DNA of 64,000 nt from Megalonaias nervosa. Its lineage: Eukaryota > Mollusca > Bivalvia > Unionida > Unionidae. The position numbers and the translations under genes were made by a program. The DNA lies in assembly GCA_016617855.1 (NCBI GenBank), contig JAECUM010006801.1, positions 1 to 64,000 on the forward strand, read 5' to 3'. Under the pieces are notes generated by a model. The model had not been told where the DNA came from and did no database searches. It worked only from the letters and a program-made list of their open reading frames with translations. Shown here one piece after another: positions 13,970 to 27,200 of this stretch (the first letter of the stretch is position 1; every line of letters begins with the position of its first letter).

Positions 13970-15018
13970 GTATATTTAATTCAGTGATTAACTTTTGTCC
14001 ATGATTGTAAGATATTAATAGAATTTTTATATAGCATTTGAGTTCAGAACATTCTAGGCCCAGTCTTGTTTACAATTAGACTGAATTTTCTGTTGAAATG
14101 ATTTGTATCTAGGTTAAGTGAAAATGAGTAAAAATAGGGATTTGATAAACAAATAAGTAATTCCTCATTTAGTTCAGTCTGTCAGATTTAATTTGAGACA
14201 AATTATTTACTTAAAATATTAATTGGAATTACTTAAGTGCTCATTCACTTTTTGGGCTACCACAATTTTTTTGATTATTGTGAACTCATTAAAAGACAGT
14301 CTGGATTGTATCACTGTGGTACTGTACATCTGAACATTAAAGACTATGAAATTCATTTGGAACATTCTATAATTTTGGAATTGTGATAGGACATTTGAGA
14401 TTATTTGGGAGTTACTTCACAATATTGTAAAGTGTCTACTGAATTTTCACTTTGTATTGAAGAGAAATAAATAATTTTGAGACCATTGTTTGTTTCATTT
14501 CTTTCTGTTATATAATTTAAGACCAAGTTGTAAGAAAAATTCAGGATTTGTACAGGATCTGAATTTCTTTAAAACATTTCAGATATTCAAAATTGCCTTT
14601 AAAATTTCAGTTGACATTGTTTCAGAATTTTCACTCTCTCTGATAATGATTTTCATTTCACATACTGGATAAATCTTTAGTAAAACCAGCAAACATTCAC
14701 AATATCATATAATGTTGATAACTTTGTTTCAAATCCTACTTAGAATGGGTTAGAGTGTATGAAAAAGGATTGGTTGCTTGAGCTTGCCAGACATTATGAT
14801 CTTTCTGAAGCAAAAGCATCTTTAAAAAAGCAAGTGACAGAATATTTTGATTCAGTATTTGGTGGGAAAGAAAATATTGGATGATAGTGCTTTGGGTTGA
14901 CTGGTAAGTCTATATTTGGTTTTGATAGGAAATTAAAGGAATTACAGCTAAAAACCCCAAGATGGAATTGGAATGCAGATGGCTTCAAGTTCAAAAGGAA
15001 TAATTTAAATACAAATGC

Positions 15019-15055
<37 letters not shown>

Positions 15056-18000
15056 GATTCAAATTCAGAGATACGAGAAGGAGAGACAAATGCACTGAGA
15101 GATACATAAAAAGAAGAGGAGGATATGCAGATGCACAGAGAAAAAAGGGATGTGCAATATATATTAAAAGAATTAGAACTGGCAGAAAGAGCACTCTCAC
15201 CTACCCTTTACACACAAATTCAGGTTTGGTGCTACATGAAATATTAGGTAAGTACTCCATTTTCAGCAAAAAGAAGTAAATAATTTCTTTGCTTTGAAAA
15301 AATCACTGTAAACTTGAAATGGTCAAGTAAGCATTGGACTTTGTTATTACAAACTATATTTATTGTCAGAACTCAGGATATTTACATTTCACTGTCAGTA
15401 CAACAGAATGCTAATTATGATGCAGTTAAGTGTATCTTCAAGGTTATGAGTTGGTACCTGAGGCATATCATCAAAGTTTTAGGAATTTTAGTAAAAGAAA
15501 CTAGATGTACCCACATCAAATTTGCAAGGAAAAAAACCCACAAATATTTAATAGGTGGTGCTCAGCTGAGAAGGTTAATAAAGATTATGATAACCTTAGA
15601 CAGCTCATATTAATTAAGAGTTTAAGAGTTACATCCATAAAGGTATCAAGACCTATCTTGATGAGCAAAAGGTAGAAATTTTGTGGAAAAGGTACATCCA
15701 CAGCTGATGATTATAGTCTAACTCTTAGCATTTTTATGGTAAAACATTCATCTTAGTCTCATGTGAGTATATCCAAATCTCAATCCAGCACAACATTTAG
15801 AAATCAAATATCTGAAAAGACTAATCAGTTATCGTTATCCCTTCCAACATGTACTTATTGTAAATGGAAAGGGTATGTCATTTCTGATTGCTACAGGTTG
15901 AGAAATAAGCATCAGAATAATAAAGACAGCTATTCCAAGAGCTCTTATTTCAAAAGAGGTCAGTTACATTTGTAATGGTCAACAAAGCCCAGTCTGATTT
16001 TATTTTGAAGACATATGAACCATCTATATCAAAAGGTTCTATATCAATTATTGGTTATCCTGCTAAGCCAATCCCTATTAAAAAGGGACCCAGTTGGTAC
16101 TCTGAGTCTTTTGTTATCAGGTACTTCGCCTTTGTCTGAGAAGTCTTCCAGTGAAAGTGTCCTTATTCAAGGAGAAGAGCATGGCTTTGTAAATGTTCCT
16201 CTTCACTGTGTCATTTCACCATCAGATTTAGTTTCCAGACATGTGACTGTTGGGACAGTGTATACTTTACCTTAAGAAGGTATTTATTTATTATTCATTG
16301 CCTATGACCTAGCATGAGTTAAGGTCATGGATAATCAACTAGTAAACTGACAAGCCTTGTTTGGATAAAAAATTCTTCCTATTGAGAGTGAAATTCCTGA
16401 TTTATATCTGCTTGTGCAGTTACCTATAGCTAAATAACAAAATAACTATTGAGAATGATGTCGATCAGGAAATAATTCTTTTGACTCATACATTTATTGG
16501 TCAGCTATTTGATGAGATTAACTTTGCTCCTTGTATTGATCAATCAAGAGGTATTGATCAGTGATCCTCATTTTACTACTCATTCTCTTCATTTTAATCA
16601 TTCATGGTGACAAAAGGCAATAACTATTTGTTCTACAGGAACAAGATCCTGAGATCTCCTGTTTGTTTCAGAGGGCTATTAGTGAAACTGAAGACACAAA
16701 GGTTCCAGTTTGCTACTTTGCTAACAATGGGTTCATTATGAGAAAATGGAAACCCCCTGAGGTACCTTGTGATGAGGGTCGCGGTCAGTGAACTTTATAG
16801 TTGTTGTTCCGAGGTCATATAAAAAGGAAATTCTTAGTCAAGCCCATAAAACTCCCTTGGCTGGTCATTTAGGAATCAGTAAGACTTATCACAATATCTT
16901 GAATCATTTTTATTGGCTGAAACTTAAAAGTGATGTTTCTAAACACTGTCAGTATTGTTACACTTGTCAAATAGTAGGTAAACAAAATCAGAAGATACCT
17001 AAGGCTCATCTGCAACCTATTCCTGTATTTGACAAACCATTTAGCACAATAATGGAAGACTGTATCAGTCTCTTAACTAAGACAAAGTCAGGCAACCAAT
17101 ACTTGTTGACCATAATATGTGCAGCCACAAGATTTCCAAACGCAATTTCTTTGAGAACTTTTAAAACTAAAACCATTGCAAAAGCTCTGATAATTTTTTT
17201 TTACACTTGTTTTCCTTAAAAAATCTGTCCTGTCTGATCATGAGTCAAAGTTTAGGTCTGGAGTTGTCCAACAAGTTATGCATGAATTAGGCATCTAACA
17301 ACTTAAATCTATTCCACATATCATGCTGAAAGTCAAGGGCTTTGGAAAGATTCATCAAACGTTGAAGAACATGATTCTGTTGTTGTTGTTGTTGTTGTTG
17401 TAGGATTTAACGCCATTTTTTGAGCACAAGATAGGCTATACATGGCGGCCAGTGTTAATGGTGGAGGAAGAACCCGGGAAAACCCTGGAAAGAACCACCG
17501 ACCCATGAGAAGCTACTGGCAAGCTTTCTCACATACCTACATTGGCCGAATCTGAGACTCGAACCCACACAGACAGAGGTGAGGTGGCAATGATCCATAA
17601 CGGTGAGCGCTTTAGACCACTTGGCCACTCAGGGCCCCAACATGATTCTGTAATATGGCTTTGATACAGGAAAAGTTTGCAATAAGGGTATTCATTTGCT
17701 GCTTTTTGCTGTTATGGAATCGGTTCAAGAATCATCAGTTTTAGTCCTTTTGAACTGGTTTTTGGACATACTGTCTGTGGACCAATGAAGCTATTAATAG
17801 AGAAACTTCTTTAATATTAAGATATAAAAATTGATCTTCTTGACTATGTCTTTGATTTCGAATAAAACTTGTCAAATGCTTGTGAAGTAGTAGGAACTAA
17901 TCTTCTCTATTCATTCAAAAATGAAATTAAAGTATAACAGAAATAAACAGGAAATGAGTTTTCAGCCAGGTGATAGAGTTCTTGTTCTCTAGCCATACAT

Positions 18001-21000
18001 CACATTGTATGGTCCTTATACAATTTAAAAGAAAGTAAATGGCTTAAATTACATCATTAATACTTCTGGGAGGAGGAAACAGAAACAACTTTTGTCATAT
18101 AAATATGTTAAAGAAGTATGTTCATAGAGATAGCACAGTTAATGATTGAATCAATTTAATTGTACCTGTCCCACTTAGCCAGGATTTAAATGATGGAATG
18201 CAATCTGACTAGAAATATTTAATCAGTCTGGACCAGAAAGTTTCACATTTACAACAACAGGAAAGGAGTGAACTAAAACAGCTATTATATGAATACGAGC
18301 AATTGTTTCCTGATGTTCTAATATGAACAAATAAAATCTGTCTTGATGCTGATATTGTAGATTCTGCATCTGACCAGTATGGTATATCCGCTCAAGCACG
18401 AATATTTGAAGAAAAAAAATACATTCAATATTTAATAGAGAATGATTTTATACAAGCAAGTAAACGTAACTGGAGATCATTATATATTCTTGTGCTTAAA
18501 CCAGTTAATACATTCCACATGTGTACTGACTTTAGAGTGTCACCAAAATGGGTTAATTTCCAATGCTAGGAATAGATGATTGCATTGACAAATTTAGAAA
18601 TAGGAAATATGTTACCAAGTTTGATCTTTTAAATGGATTCTTGTATCTTCCACTATCGAGAAAAGCAAAAGAAATTTTGGCATTTGTAATTCCAGATGAG
18701 CATTATTAGTATATAGTGATGCTATCAGGAATGAAAACTTCTTTGGCAACATTCCAGCATCTGATGAACCTATTAACATCTGTTCTTTATAATTGTGACG
18801 CATACATCGATGATATCTACAGTGATATCCAGAAAGATCATTTGGAAATTCTTTCACTGACTCAGTGATACGGATCTGACTGTCAAATTAGGTGAGAGTC
18901 TATTAGTAAAAAGCAACTGATGCAATTATTGGGTAAGGCTGGATATTATCGGAAATGTTGTTAGAATTTCTCCATATCTGCCGTACCTCTGGCAAAATCT
19001 GTTGAACAAGAAATCCAAGTTTCATTGGTCTGACAAATGCCACAAATCTTTTGAAAAATTAAAGGCCGTATTAAAAGTGCATCAGTTTTGTCAGCACCAA
19101 ATTTCAGCCAATTATTTTAAATATCTGCTGATGCAAGTGATTTAGAGGTTGGTGGAGTATTGAATGAAAAATACAACAATGGTGTCGATCGTCCAGTGAG
19201 TTATTTTTTTTTCTAAAGAAATAAACACCAGAAAACTTATTCCACAGTTGAGAAGGAATGTTTGGCTTTGCTGATGGCTGCAACATTCTGAAGTGTATAT
19301 TAGTTAAGCTCTTTTCCGGTTATTGCATTCAGTGACCACACCACTCCCCGTACTTCCATTATCAAAATGACAAATAAGAATCATTGTTTAGGTGGACTTT
19401 AATGCTGCACGAATACATAATGACATTAGCCACATCAAAGGAAAAGATTATGTGACTGTAGATACACTCTCATTTGTATAGAAATACTATGTTGTTTTAT
19501 TGTGTTTATATTTAGTGTAATTAAGATGACTCATTCACATTACATCTTGCTTTGTCAAATTTCAATTTCTATAGTATCATATGCTTGTTTGGCAACTATG
19601 TAAAAGAAAGCTTTATGTATCAATCTTTCTTTTCTTTATGACGGAAGGTATTATGTACATTTAATTGAGTGCTTAACTTTTGTCCATGAATAAAAGTTGT
19701 ATTTTAGATAATGTAAACATAATATTCATGTAGCTAACATTTGCCCATTATTGTAAGTTATAAATAGAATGTTAACATGGCATTTGAGTTTTGGAATTTT
19801 CCAGGCCCAGGCTTGTTTACAATTTGAAAGGAAATTTCCTTTGGAATGATTCACATCTAGGTCAAATAATAAATGTGTATAAATATGGATCTGATAAACA
19901 AATAATTAATTAATGTTTTAGTTCTGTCTGTCAGATATATAATTCGAAAGGAATTATTTAAAATACTCATTGGAATTAATAAAGTGCTCATTCACTTTTT
20001 AGACTAGCACACTATTTTGGATTATTGTGAACTCGTTAAAAAACTAGATTGCATCATTGTGGTACATCAGATCATTTCAGACCATTGGAATTCTACATTC
20101 CATAAACTTGTTATAGGACATTTTTATGAATATTTGGGATTAAATTCTCAATACTGTAAGTGTCCCTTGAATTGTCACTTTGTTTTGTAGAGAAATGAAT
20201 AACTTGATTTTACCTACATTCTGGTGTGTGTGTGTGTGTGTGTGTGTGAGTTTATAAACTTCTTAGAAACAAGCATTTCCTTTGTAGTTAGTACACAATA
20301 GAATGTAAGCGACTAAATTCTAAATATGTGCATAGCTAATCAATTTAAAATACAAACTTCCATGTCTGTACCAATTAAATTCATCCGAAAAAATCCCTTC
20401 AAATGGTTTATACAAATCAAACCTTTAATGAAATAATTTGTTAATTTTTAAGTCAAGCGTCATAACAAAATATTACATTACCTTTGGCGGGATAGGTGGT
20501 TTTATTGGTGGTTTCGGCACATCAGGAAGTGTGACGTTCCACATGGTAGCCGGGTCATATGGTGTACCACATGTGTCGCCTAAAATGATCCCACATACTT
20601 CGTTTGGTGTTAGAACCAGGCGCTCCGCCACACCAAACAGTTCATCCTGAAATTATTAAACATTAACAGATGTAAATCTCTGCTGAACTGTGTATCAGCG
20701 GAAAATACACATCAGCTAATATTCCTTATTATCAACATATCGTTGTAAGTACAGCAGTTGTTATAAACGGATATTCTTAATTCGTCCATCAATTGCATTT
20801 TGTTTTCGTCGTATTTAAAGCACTTTTAAGACGTCACTGGCTAAATCATAAAGAGGAAATGGGAGCTAAGAGCCTTTCCAAATGATGCTGAGACAGAGAA
20901 CATAGGCTGGCATGGGCGGCTATTGAATCCGCGACCTTTGGATTATGAGTCTAGAGCTCTACCACTTGAGCTGTGGCGGCTTTCGGTCCATCGAACGGAG

Positions 21001-21161
21001 GTTAAAACTTGGTCTTAATTCTTGTAGAGACCATGAGATTTGGACCTAAATGTGCAGTAAACGTTTTCAAACAATTCAGCATAAATGTACAGATTTAAGA
21101 ATGTGGTTAGCGTGAGGGAAAAGGCTGTCTTGAATCGCATCGGCTAAAGTGGTCATCTATG

Positions 21162-21201
<40 letters not shown>

Positions 21202-24200
21202 TCACGAAAACAAATTACATATACTTGAGAAAGACTCGCAGAAAACAACCAGAATCTTAAGCTTCTGGTTGATCGCTGTAGCAGCAGAGGAGGTGAACAG
21301 ACCAAAGTTAAGAAGGGTTTATTTTTGAAAATAAAGCTTCCTACGAAAATGAAAATACAAGAGTCAATAACGCTAAAGTAGGGAGGGTGAACAGACAAAA
21401 TTTTAGGAGGGTTTATTTGTGAAAATAAAACTTCCTACGAAATTGAACAGACAAGCGTCATTAGCGTTAAACCGAGGCTTCTAACAGGGTTAGCGCATTT
21501 TTGTCTTGACGCTTGTATTTTCAAATTTATTTACCGACCCCTGGTGTAAAACACCCATTGGTCATCACCCTCTCTGCTGCTGTGTGACTTGACAGAGTCA
21601 TGGGCGTAAAAAAGTAATCGGTCTTTCAACCAAAAATTTTATCGAGACCTATGCGATATCGCGATCGAGGATCGTGTAAATTTATCGTGATAAATCCACG
21701 AGGAATCGCTTGCGCTTTTGAGAAGAAGCTTTTAAACTGAATCATATCCATGTCCCCTGAACACCAAGTCTGGTGGATGTTTCTTAGTATGTGGGTATCA
21801 ACACCATTAAAGACAACCAGAAGATTGCAGTTATCTCTGATCAATTTAGGTATTTGCGCATATCGCCGAGTAACATATATATCAGTGTTTTTGTGTCTAC
21901 CTCGGGGGAAATATCCGAGTTGAATTTGATTGTTTGTCTAGCATCACATCATCGTATACTACGAGATTATTAATACATCCATCGAGATCATCCACAGATG
22001 TAGCATCGTTGATATCGGTCGTAAAATCAATAATATCATTGCCGTCCTCGTTCAACAACTTTGCATTTTCATTAAAATCTTTAAGCACGTCGTACCATTG
22101 CTGATCATCTACAGATGGTGCCACTAAATACAACTTATCCCACTTGAGCCATCTCATTATCAGATAAAGCAACAATTGCGTCTTCAAGCATGATTCAATG
22201 TTTCTTACGTCGATGCTATACGTGGCACTGTTGAACAACGCCATGATTCCATTATTAACAAAACTAAATTTAACATCAGCTCCATATTCAGTATCATCTG
22301 TTTTTAGAATTTCACCTTCAACTTCAATAAATGCTTCAGCGGGTAAGAATTATCTGCTTGTATTCTGAACTTGCAGCTCAATTCGCCCACGCTGATTTGG
22401 CTCTCGTGCATCATACGAATAATATCGATAATCACGTACCGATTCATCTTTGAGGACTGGCACATCCATGTCAAATGCGCGATCAGATACACGCTTGAAC
22501 ATTATTGTAACGATGTTCCCTCTACGCAAAAGAGGGGTGGTTAATTAGATTTGGCTATCGTTATCTAGAAGATGACCTCCCTCGATTTTATTGCCCGATG
22601 TGAGTGGATAGATAGAACGGCAACAGAGAACTGATAATAACTATTGAGAAGAAACAATACAATACGAGCCCCCTTTAGACAAGAGAATAACAATTTAATC
22701 AATAACATACACTAATTGTGTCAGCTTCAATTCAAGCAAATTTACGCTTACAGAATTTCAGTAGCAGTGTTCTATTATTGATTCATTTCAGCATGATAAC
22801 GAGAATGGTGAAACGAGCACAATGTCCACACCTGATTTGCATCACCTAACGTCGCTTCCTGTCTTTGTCTCCGTGTATCCCACGTCTTCTCACCTTCATG
22901 TGTATACGTTTGATCTTTCTTGATCCTTCTATCCTAACCGCTTGATCTCTTATCCGGACTTCCGTCTTTCGGACTGTCCCAGAGAGCTGTTTCCCTGAAT
23001 GACAAGATTACCACTCAGTCTCTATTTGTATCACATTCTATATGTATATAAAATTCTCTCACTTTCGTTACTCAGAAAGCATAAACTAGCTATCCAAACA
23101 CTGCATAAATTCTGACAAAAGGTGACCTTAACGGTTAATGGTCCTTATAAATTTAGACTGTATTTTTAGTAAGGTACAATCGTTATCTCTAGTTTCAAAC
23201 TACCCCTGTAATGTACATCTAAGTCTGACCTAATTCGATATGTCATCACCCTCGCTTCACAGCAGTTAACATGTGAGCGGTGTATATAAACAAACATTCC
23301 CGTATCTCTTTGCATACGCTACCACATGACTCCTTAGACATCCAACCTAGTCAGTTCCAAACTATTGCATAAAATTCACTAACTTCAAGCTCACGGCAAT
23401 CCTTAACCTACAAGATTCTGTAAGCATAAAAAAATCAGATATAAATATGCAATTATCGTTAACTCACGATAATCGGTTTCGTCCTAACAGACAAAGGAAA
23501 TTAATTCATATAACCCTATGAAATCCTACACATCAGTCAATTCTATCAATGAACTAGTAACTAAAAAATTAAAGAAATACATTGCATAAACAACTCTAGC
23601 ATATCAACAGATTTCCATGACATCGAATAAACGATGCATATTAGGGATCCTAGGCATATCAAACACATTTGCATAAAACAAAACAACAAAATAGAAAATT
23701 GCATGAAAAATTAAAACTGCGTACCTTAATGCTGTTCTTTCCAAGAAAATGTGTGTCCTAGCACTAAAGGCCTGTCTTTGTCTACAAGACAGCCACCTGG
23801 TCCCCTTACTTGTCTTAACGAGGAAAGAACTACTCTTCAGTTTTTCCCCGGAATCAGACGAGTCTTGCTCCTCTTGCAGGAAAATCTCGGACTAAGGAAA
23901 TTCGCCCAAAGCCGTTACTTTAAATTCAACATCACTACCAAGGTGTACGCCTTAAGTTAAACTGACCAATCGTAATCAGCCGTTCCTACTTTTTTCCCCA
24001 AGATAATTATTTCTTCCGTCGGAATTTGACAGCCTAGAATCGGAGAAATACGACACATACCTACTTCCTTTTGTTAAATGACTATTCGACATGGCGTTCC
24101 CATTAAGCGGTATGGTCGACAACTTAATGATTACTTTCCCAGGAAAGCTTTGCGATGCCCGGGTCAATTCTAAATTAGCCGTAGATGCTGGCCTCTCCCT

Positions 24201-27200
24201 TTCCCACGAATTGTAACAGCTGACATGGGAAAAGGTCGAAGTGACCCTTCACAAAAAACCTTGCTGGCTTGACTGTAATAAAATTTTAATGTACAATGTA
24301 TTCAATTTTAATGTTCAATACTTACTCAAAATTCAACACATTACAATTATTATACTTTATTATCGTCTAACATGAAGACCACTTCCTGCTATTAGACTAG
24401 CAGTTATATTGTTTTTCTTTTTCTGATTCTACCAGTGACAGGGGTACACCAGCCAACTCTGCTAGTTTTGATTTCAGTTTGATTTATTATTTTACTAACA
24501 TTTGCAGGGATAACTTCGGTGCTGGGTAATTTTACTGGCTTAGGTCGGACCGCCGGCGGTCTGCGTATTAATCGTACTGGTCTATCTTTGATTGCTGAGA
24601 ATGCTTTACTAGCAACATCACCAACAGCACCAATACTTTTATCACGAACAACGTCAATAGCTTTCATTCCCAGTTGCTTTGCAATCGGTATTGCTTTTGG
24701 GGCTATCCTTCTGAATAGACCCTAAACAACATCACCGAGCCCATCTCCGTAGATCGCTTTATATTTTGGTAATCGTGAATTTATCACCCTGACCATTACA
24801 GGTCTACGCGGAGAATTATATATGATCATATTATTTTCTTGTCATTGATCTAATGGCATCAATCACTGCGGTAATTATCAACGATTTCGTCAATGAGGGA
24901 CCGATAACTATTAATGTCCATGATACCGCCTGTAAATAATCTCTGACAAATAGCAGTTGCTTGATTAATGATTTCTGGGGAATTATTACCGGCTCGTCTT
25001 CCGCCAATAAGAATTTCTATTCTATCAATATCGGCAAGGACGTTATTGGGACAAAGTTTATCGGGCAATAGAAGGGTTTGTTTTTTATGACCAGGATGTG
25101 TTTTTACACTGTCAGTGGCAAGACCTTGTCCGGAAATTTTGTCTTGTTGTTGTAATTGTCGTTTTTGTAACAGTGCAAAATATTCATCTATTCCATTGAT
25201 AAATGCAATACATCTTGTATCACTATTTTGGGCCTAATCAGCTTCTTAGTGTATGCGAAATATCCGTTTATACCAGGTATCACGACCTACAGCATAATCA
25301 GCGTACTCGGATTTCAAAACTATGCGCGGCAAACATAATTTTTCCACGCTGTCAATTTTTTTTTTATGACGGCAATACTCTTTTCGGTAAATTTATCATT
25401 CACTTCAGTTTTGACTTTGACTGTTCTGATTCTGGTTCTGGTTCCGGTATAAGATCCTTTATATCGCTTTTTTCAGCACGAGCTTGGTCAATACCTTCAA
25501 GTATTTCTTGCATTGGTTTGAGCAGCAGCTATTTCACCTGGAAGTTCTCTTAGAATCTTTTTTGTTTGTTTAGTTCTTTCTGCTATTTTTCCAGTTGCTT
25601 TAGCGGTTTGCTCCAACGCGGGAAGAAGACCTTCGGTAGCCTTTGTAACTGGTTTAAATAACTGTTCTGCACCATCTGTAAATTCCACCTGAGACTCCTG
25701 GCGCTCTTGTAATTTTTGCTTGACAGAATCACAAACTGGAAGATATTTTTTAATTGCCTTTAGTCGATGTCAAGCTAGTTTAGTTGTGCGAGATTCCATG
25801 GTTAGCGTAAGATAGTTCATTATTATTTGATATTATTAATGATTTAATTACTGACCGCGTCGCTACAAAGGACGCCCAACAGGTGTTTTACACCAGGGTC
25901 GGTAAATAAATTTGAAAATACAAGCGTCAAGACAAAATTACACTAACCTTGTAGAAGCCTCGGTTTAACGTTATTGACGCTTGTCTGTTTATTTTCGTAG
26001 GAAGTTTTATTTTCACAAATAAACCCTCCTAAAATCTTGTCTGTTCACCCACCCTGTTTTAGCGTTATTGACTCTTGTATTTTCATTTTCGTAGGAAGCT
26101 TTATTTTCAAAAATAAACCCTTCTAAAATTTGGTATGTTCACCTCCTCTGCTGCTGCTGTCCACGAAAAAGGAAATCGCACTGACTCGAGATATCTGTTA
26201 TTTTTACTTAATTTCGAAGTTTCTCGTGCAGTAAATCCTAAAGTCAGTTTGCTGGTATTTTAGAGACATTCTAACGCCTGTAAAAAATGTACAGTAACAA
26301 AGCGGAGAACAATAAGAAATGGAAGCATTCAGAAATGAAAGAAAACTAACCCTCCCCGACTTTGATTAAAGAGACAGTTTTCGCATTGTTGTAACACACA
26401 ACGGACAAACAGGATTTTCTACGCCTCTCCTCCCATTTTGTTTTCTGGAAAAGCGGTAAACCAAAGTTTTCATGTGGTGCTTTAGAGCACGGCAACACAA
26501 GTAGGTTATTCAGTGCCGAGGCCATTGGAGTAAGGTGTCTTGCCCAAGGACACACCACGGTAGGTGACCCAGGCTTGTCAGATGGTAGGATTCAAACTCG
26601 CACCTTTTCGGTTGTGAGTCGGGCGCGCTAACCATTGAGCCACCGCGGCTCCGCAAAGGAAGTTACCTCACAGTATTCTCAGCACTGACTGGTTCCCGGA
26701 CTGTGGAGCCAATGTTTGCGTCATTTAGCGCATGTAGAATTGTTGAAAATCATATTTCGTTGCTTGATGACTATTTCTTAATCCGCGTGGCTGGTCGGAG
26801 CCAAGGAGATATTATACACATACACAACCTAAAACACAGAAGAAAACCCCAAACCTAGTACAGAATAGCAGAACTTCGTAATCTTTTTGTTCTACAAGGA
26901 GACAAATCTGTTTGGTTTGTTCAATACTTAAACTCCCCAGCTAAATCTTTTCTTTTTTTAATTTTTTAAAAAGTTTTTGAAATTTAAAACGGTGTGAGAT
27001 AAAATAAGTCGAACCTATTTTCATTTTATCTGAAAAAATCTGACCCATCCAATTCCCCCATGTAAGGAAACTTTATCACTCCATATCAGTATCATATAAT
27101 TTACATACTGTTCATCTAAGGTGACCAGTATGAGTGAATGATAAGATAACCTAGTAATTAGGTATGAAACGAAGGGACCGTTTAATATTCTGGAGGCGAA

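Larger units (their letters stand above)
13969..20218 (+). mobile_element. Decayed Ty3/gypsy retrotransposon with INT before RT (Gmr1-like)
   Basis: Two LTRs (13969-14485 and 19654-20218) flank gag, protease, integrase, reverse transcriptase and RNase H remnants, in that order. RT and integrase motifs are Ty3/gypsy type, but the order PR-INT-RT-RH is like Ty1/copia. That combination is known for the Gmr1-like lineage first described in cod. All genes carry stops and frameshifts. A SINE B copy splits the integrase. It lies in sphingomyelinase intron 2, antisense to the gene. Confidence 0.85.
21280..26155. mobile_element. EVE-1: shrunken Polinton/Maverick (adintovirus-like) element
   Basis: Inverted repeats of ~276 bp (21280-21556 and 25881-26155) both begin AGCAGCAGAGGAGGTGAACA at the outer end; Polintons typically begin AG. 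Both flanks read GCTGT, consistent with a degraded 5-6-bp duplication. Inside, all genes point left: an unknown gene, an amphipathic/basic protein, a capsid-protein N-terminus fused to a packaging ATPase. Without the solo LTR only ~3 kb remain, against the usual 15-20 kb, so most genes were lost. It sits in sphingomyelinase intron 1. All frames are broken. Confidence 0.85.

Noticed and set aside
20438..20650. 70-codon plus-strand Gly-rich frame
   Set aside because: Exact complement of sphingomyelinase exon 2.
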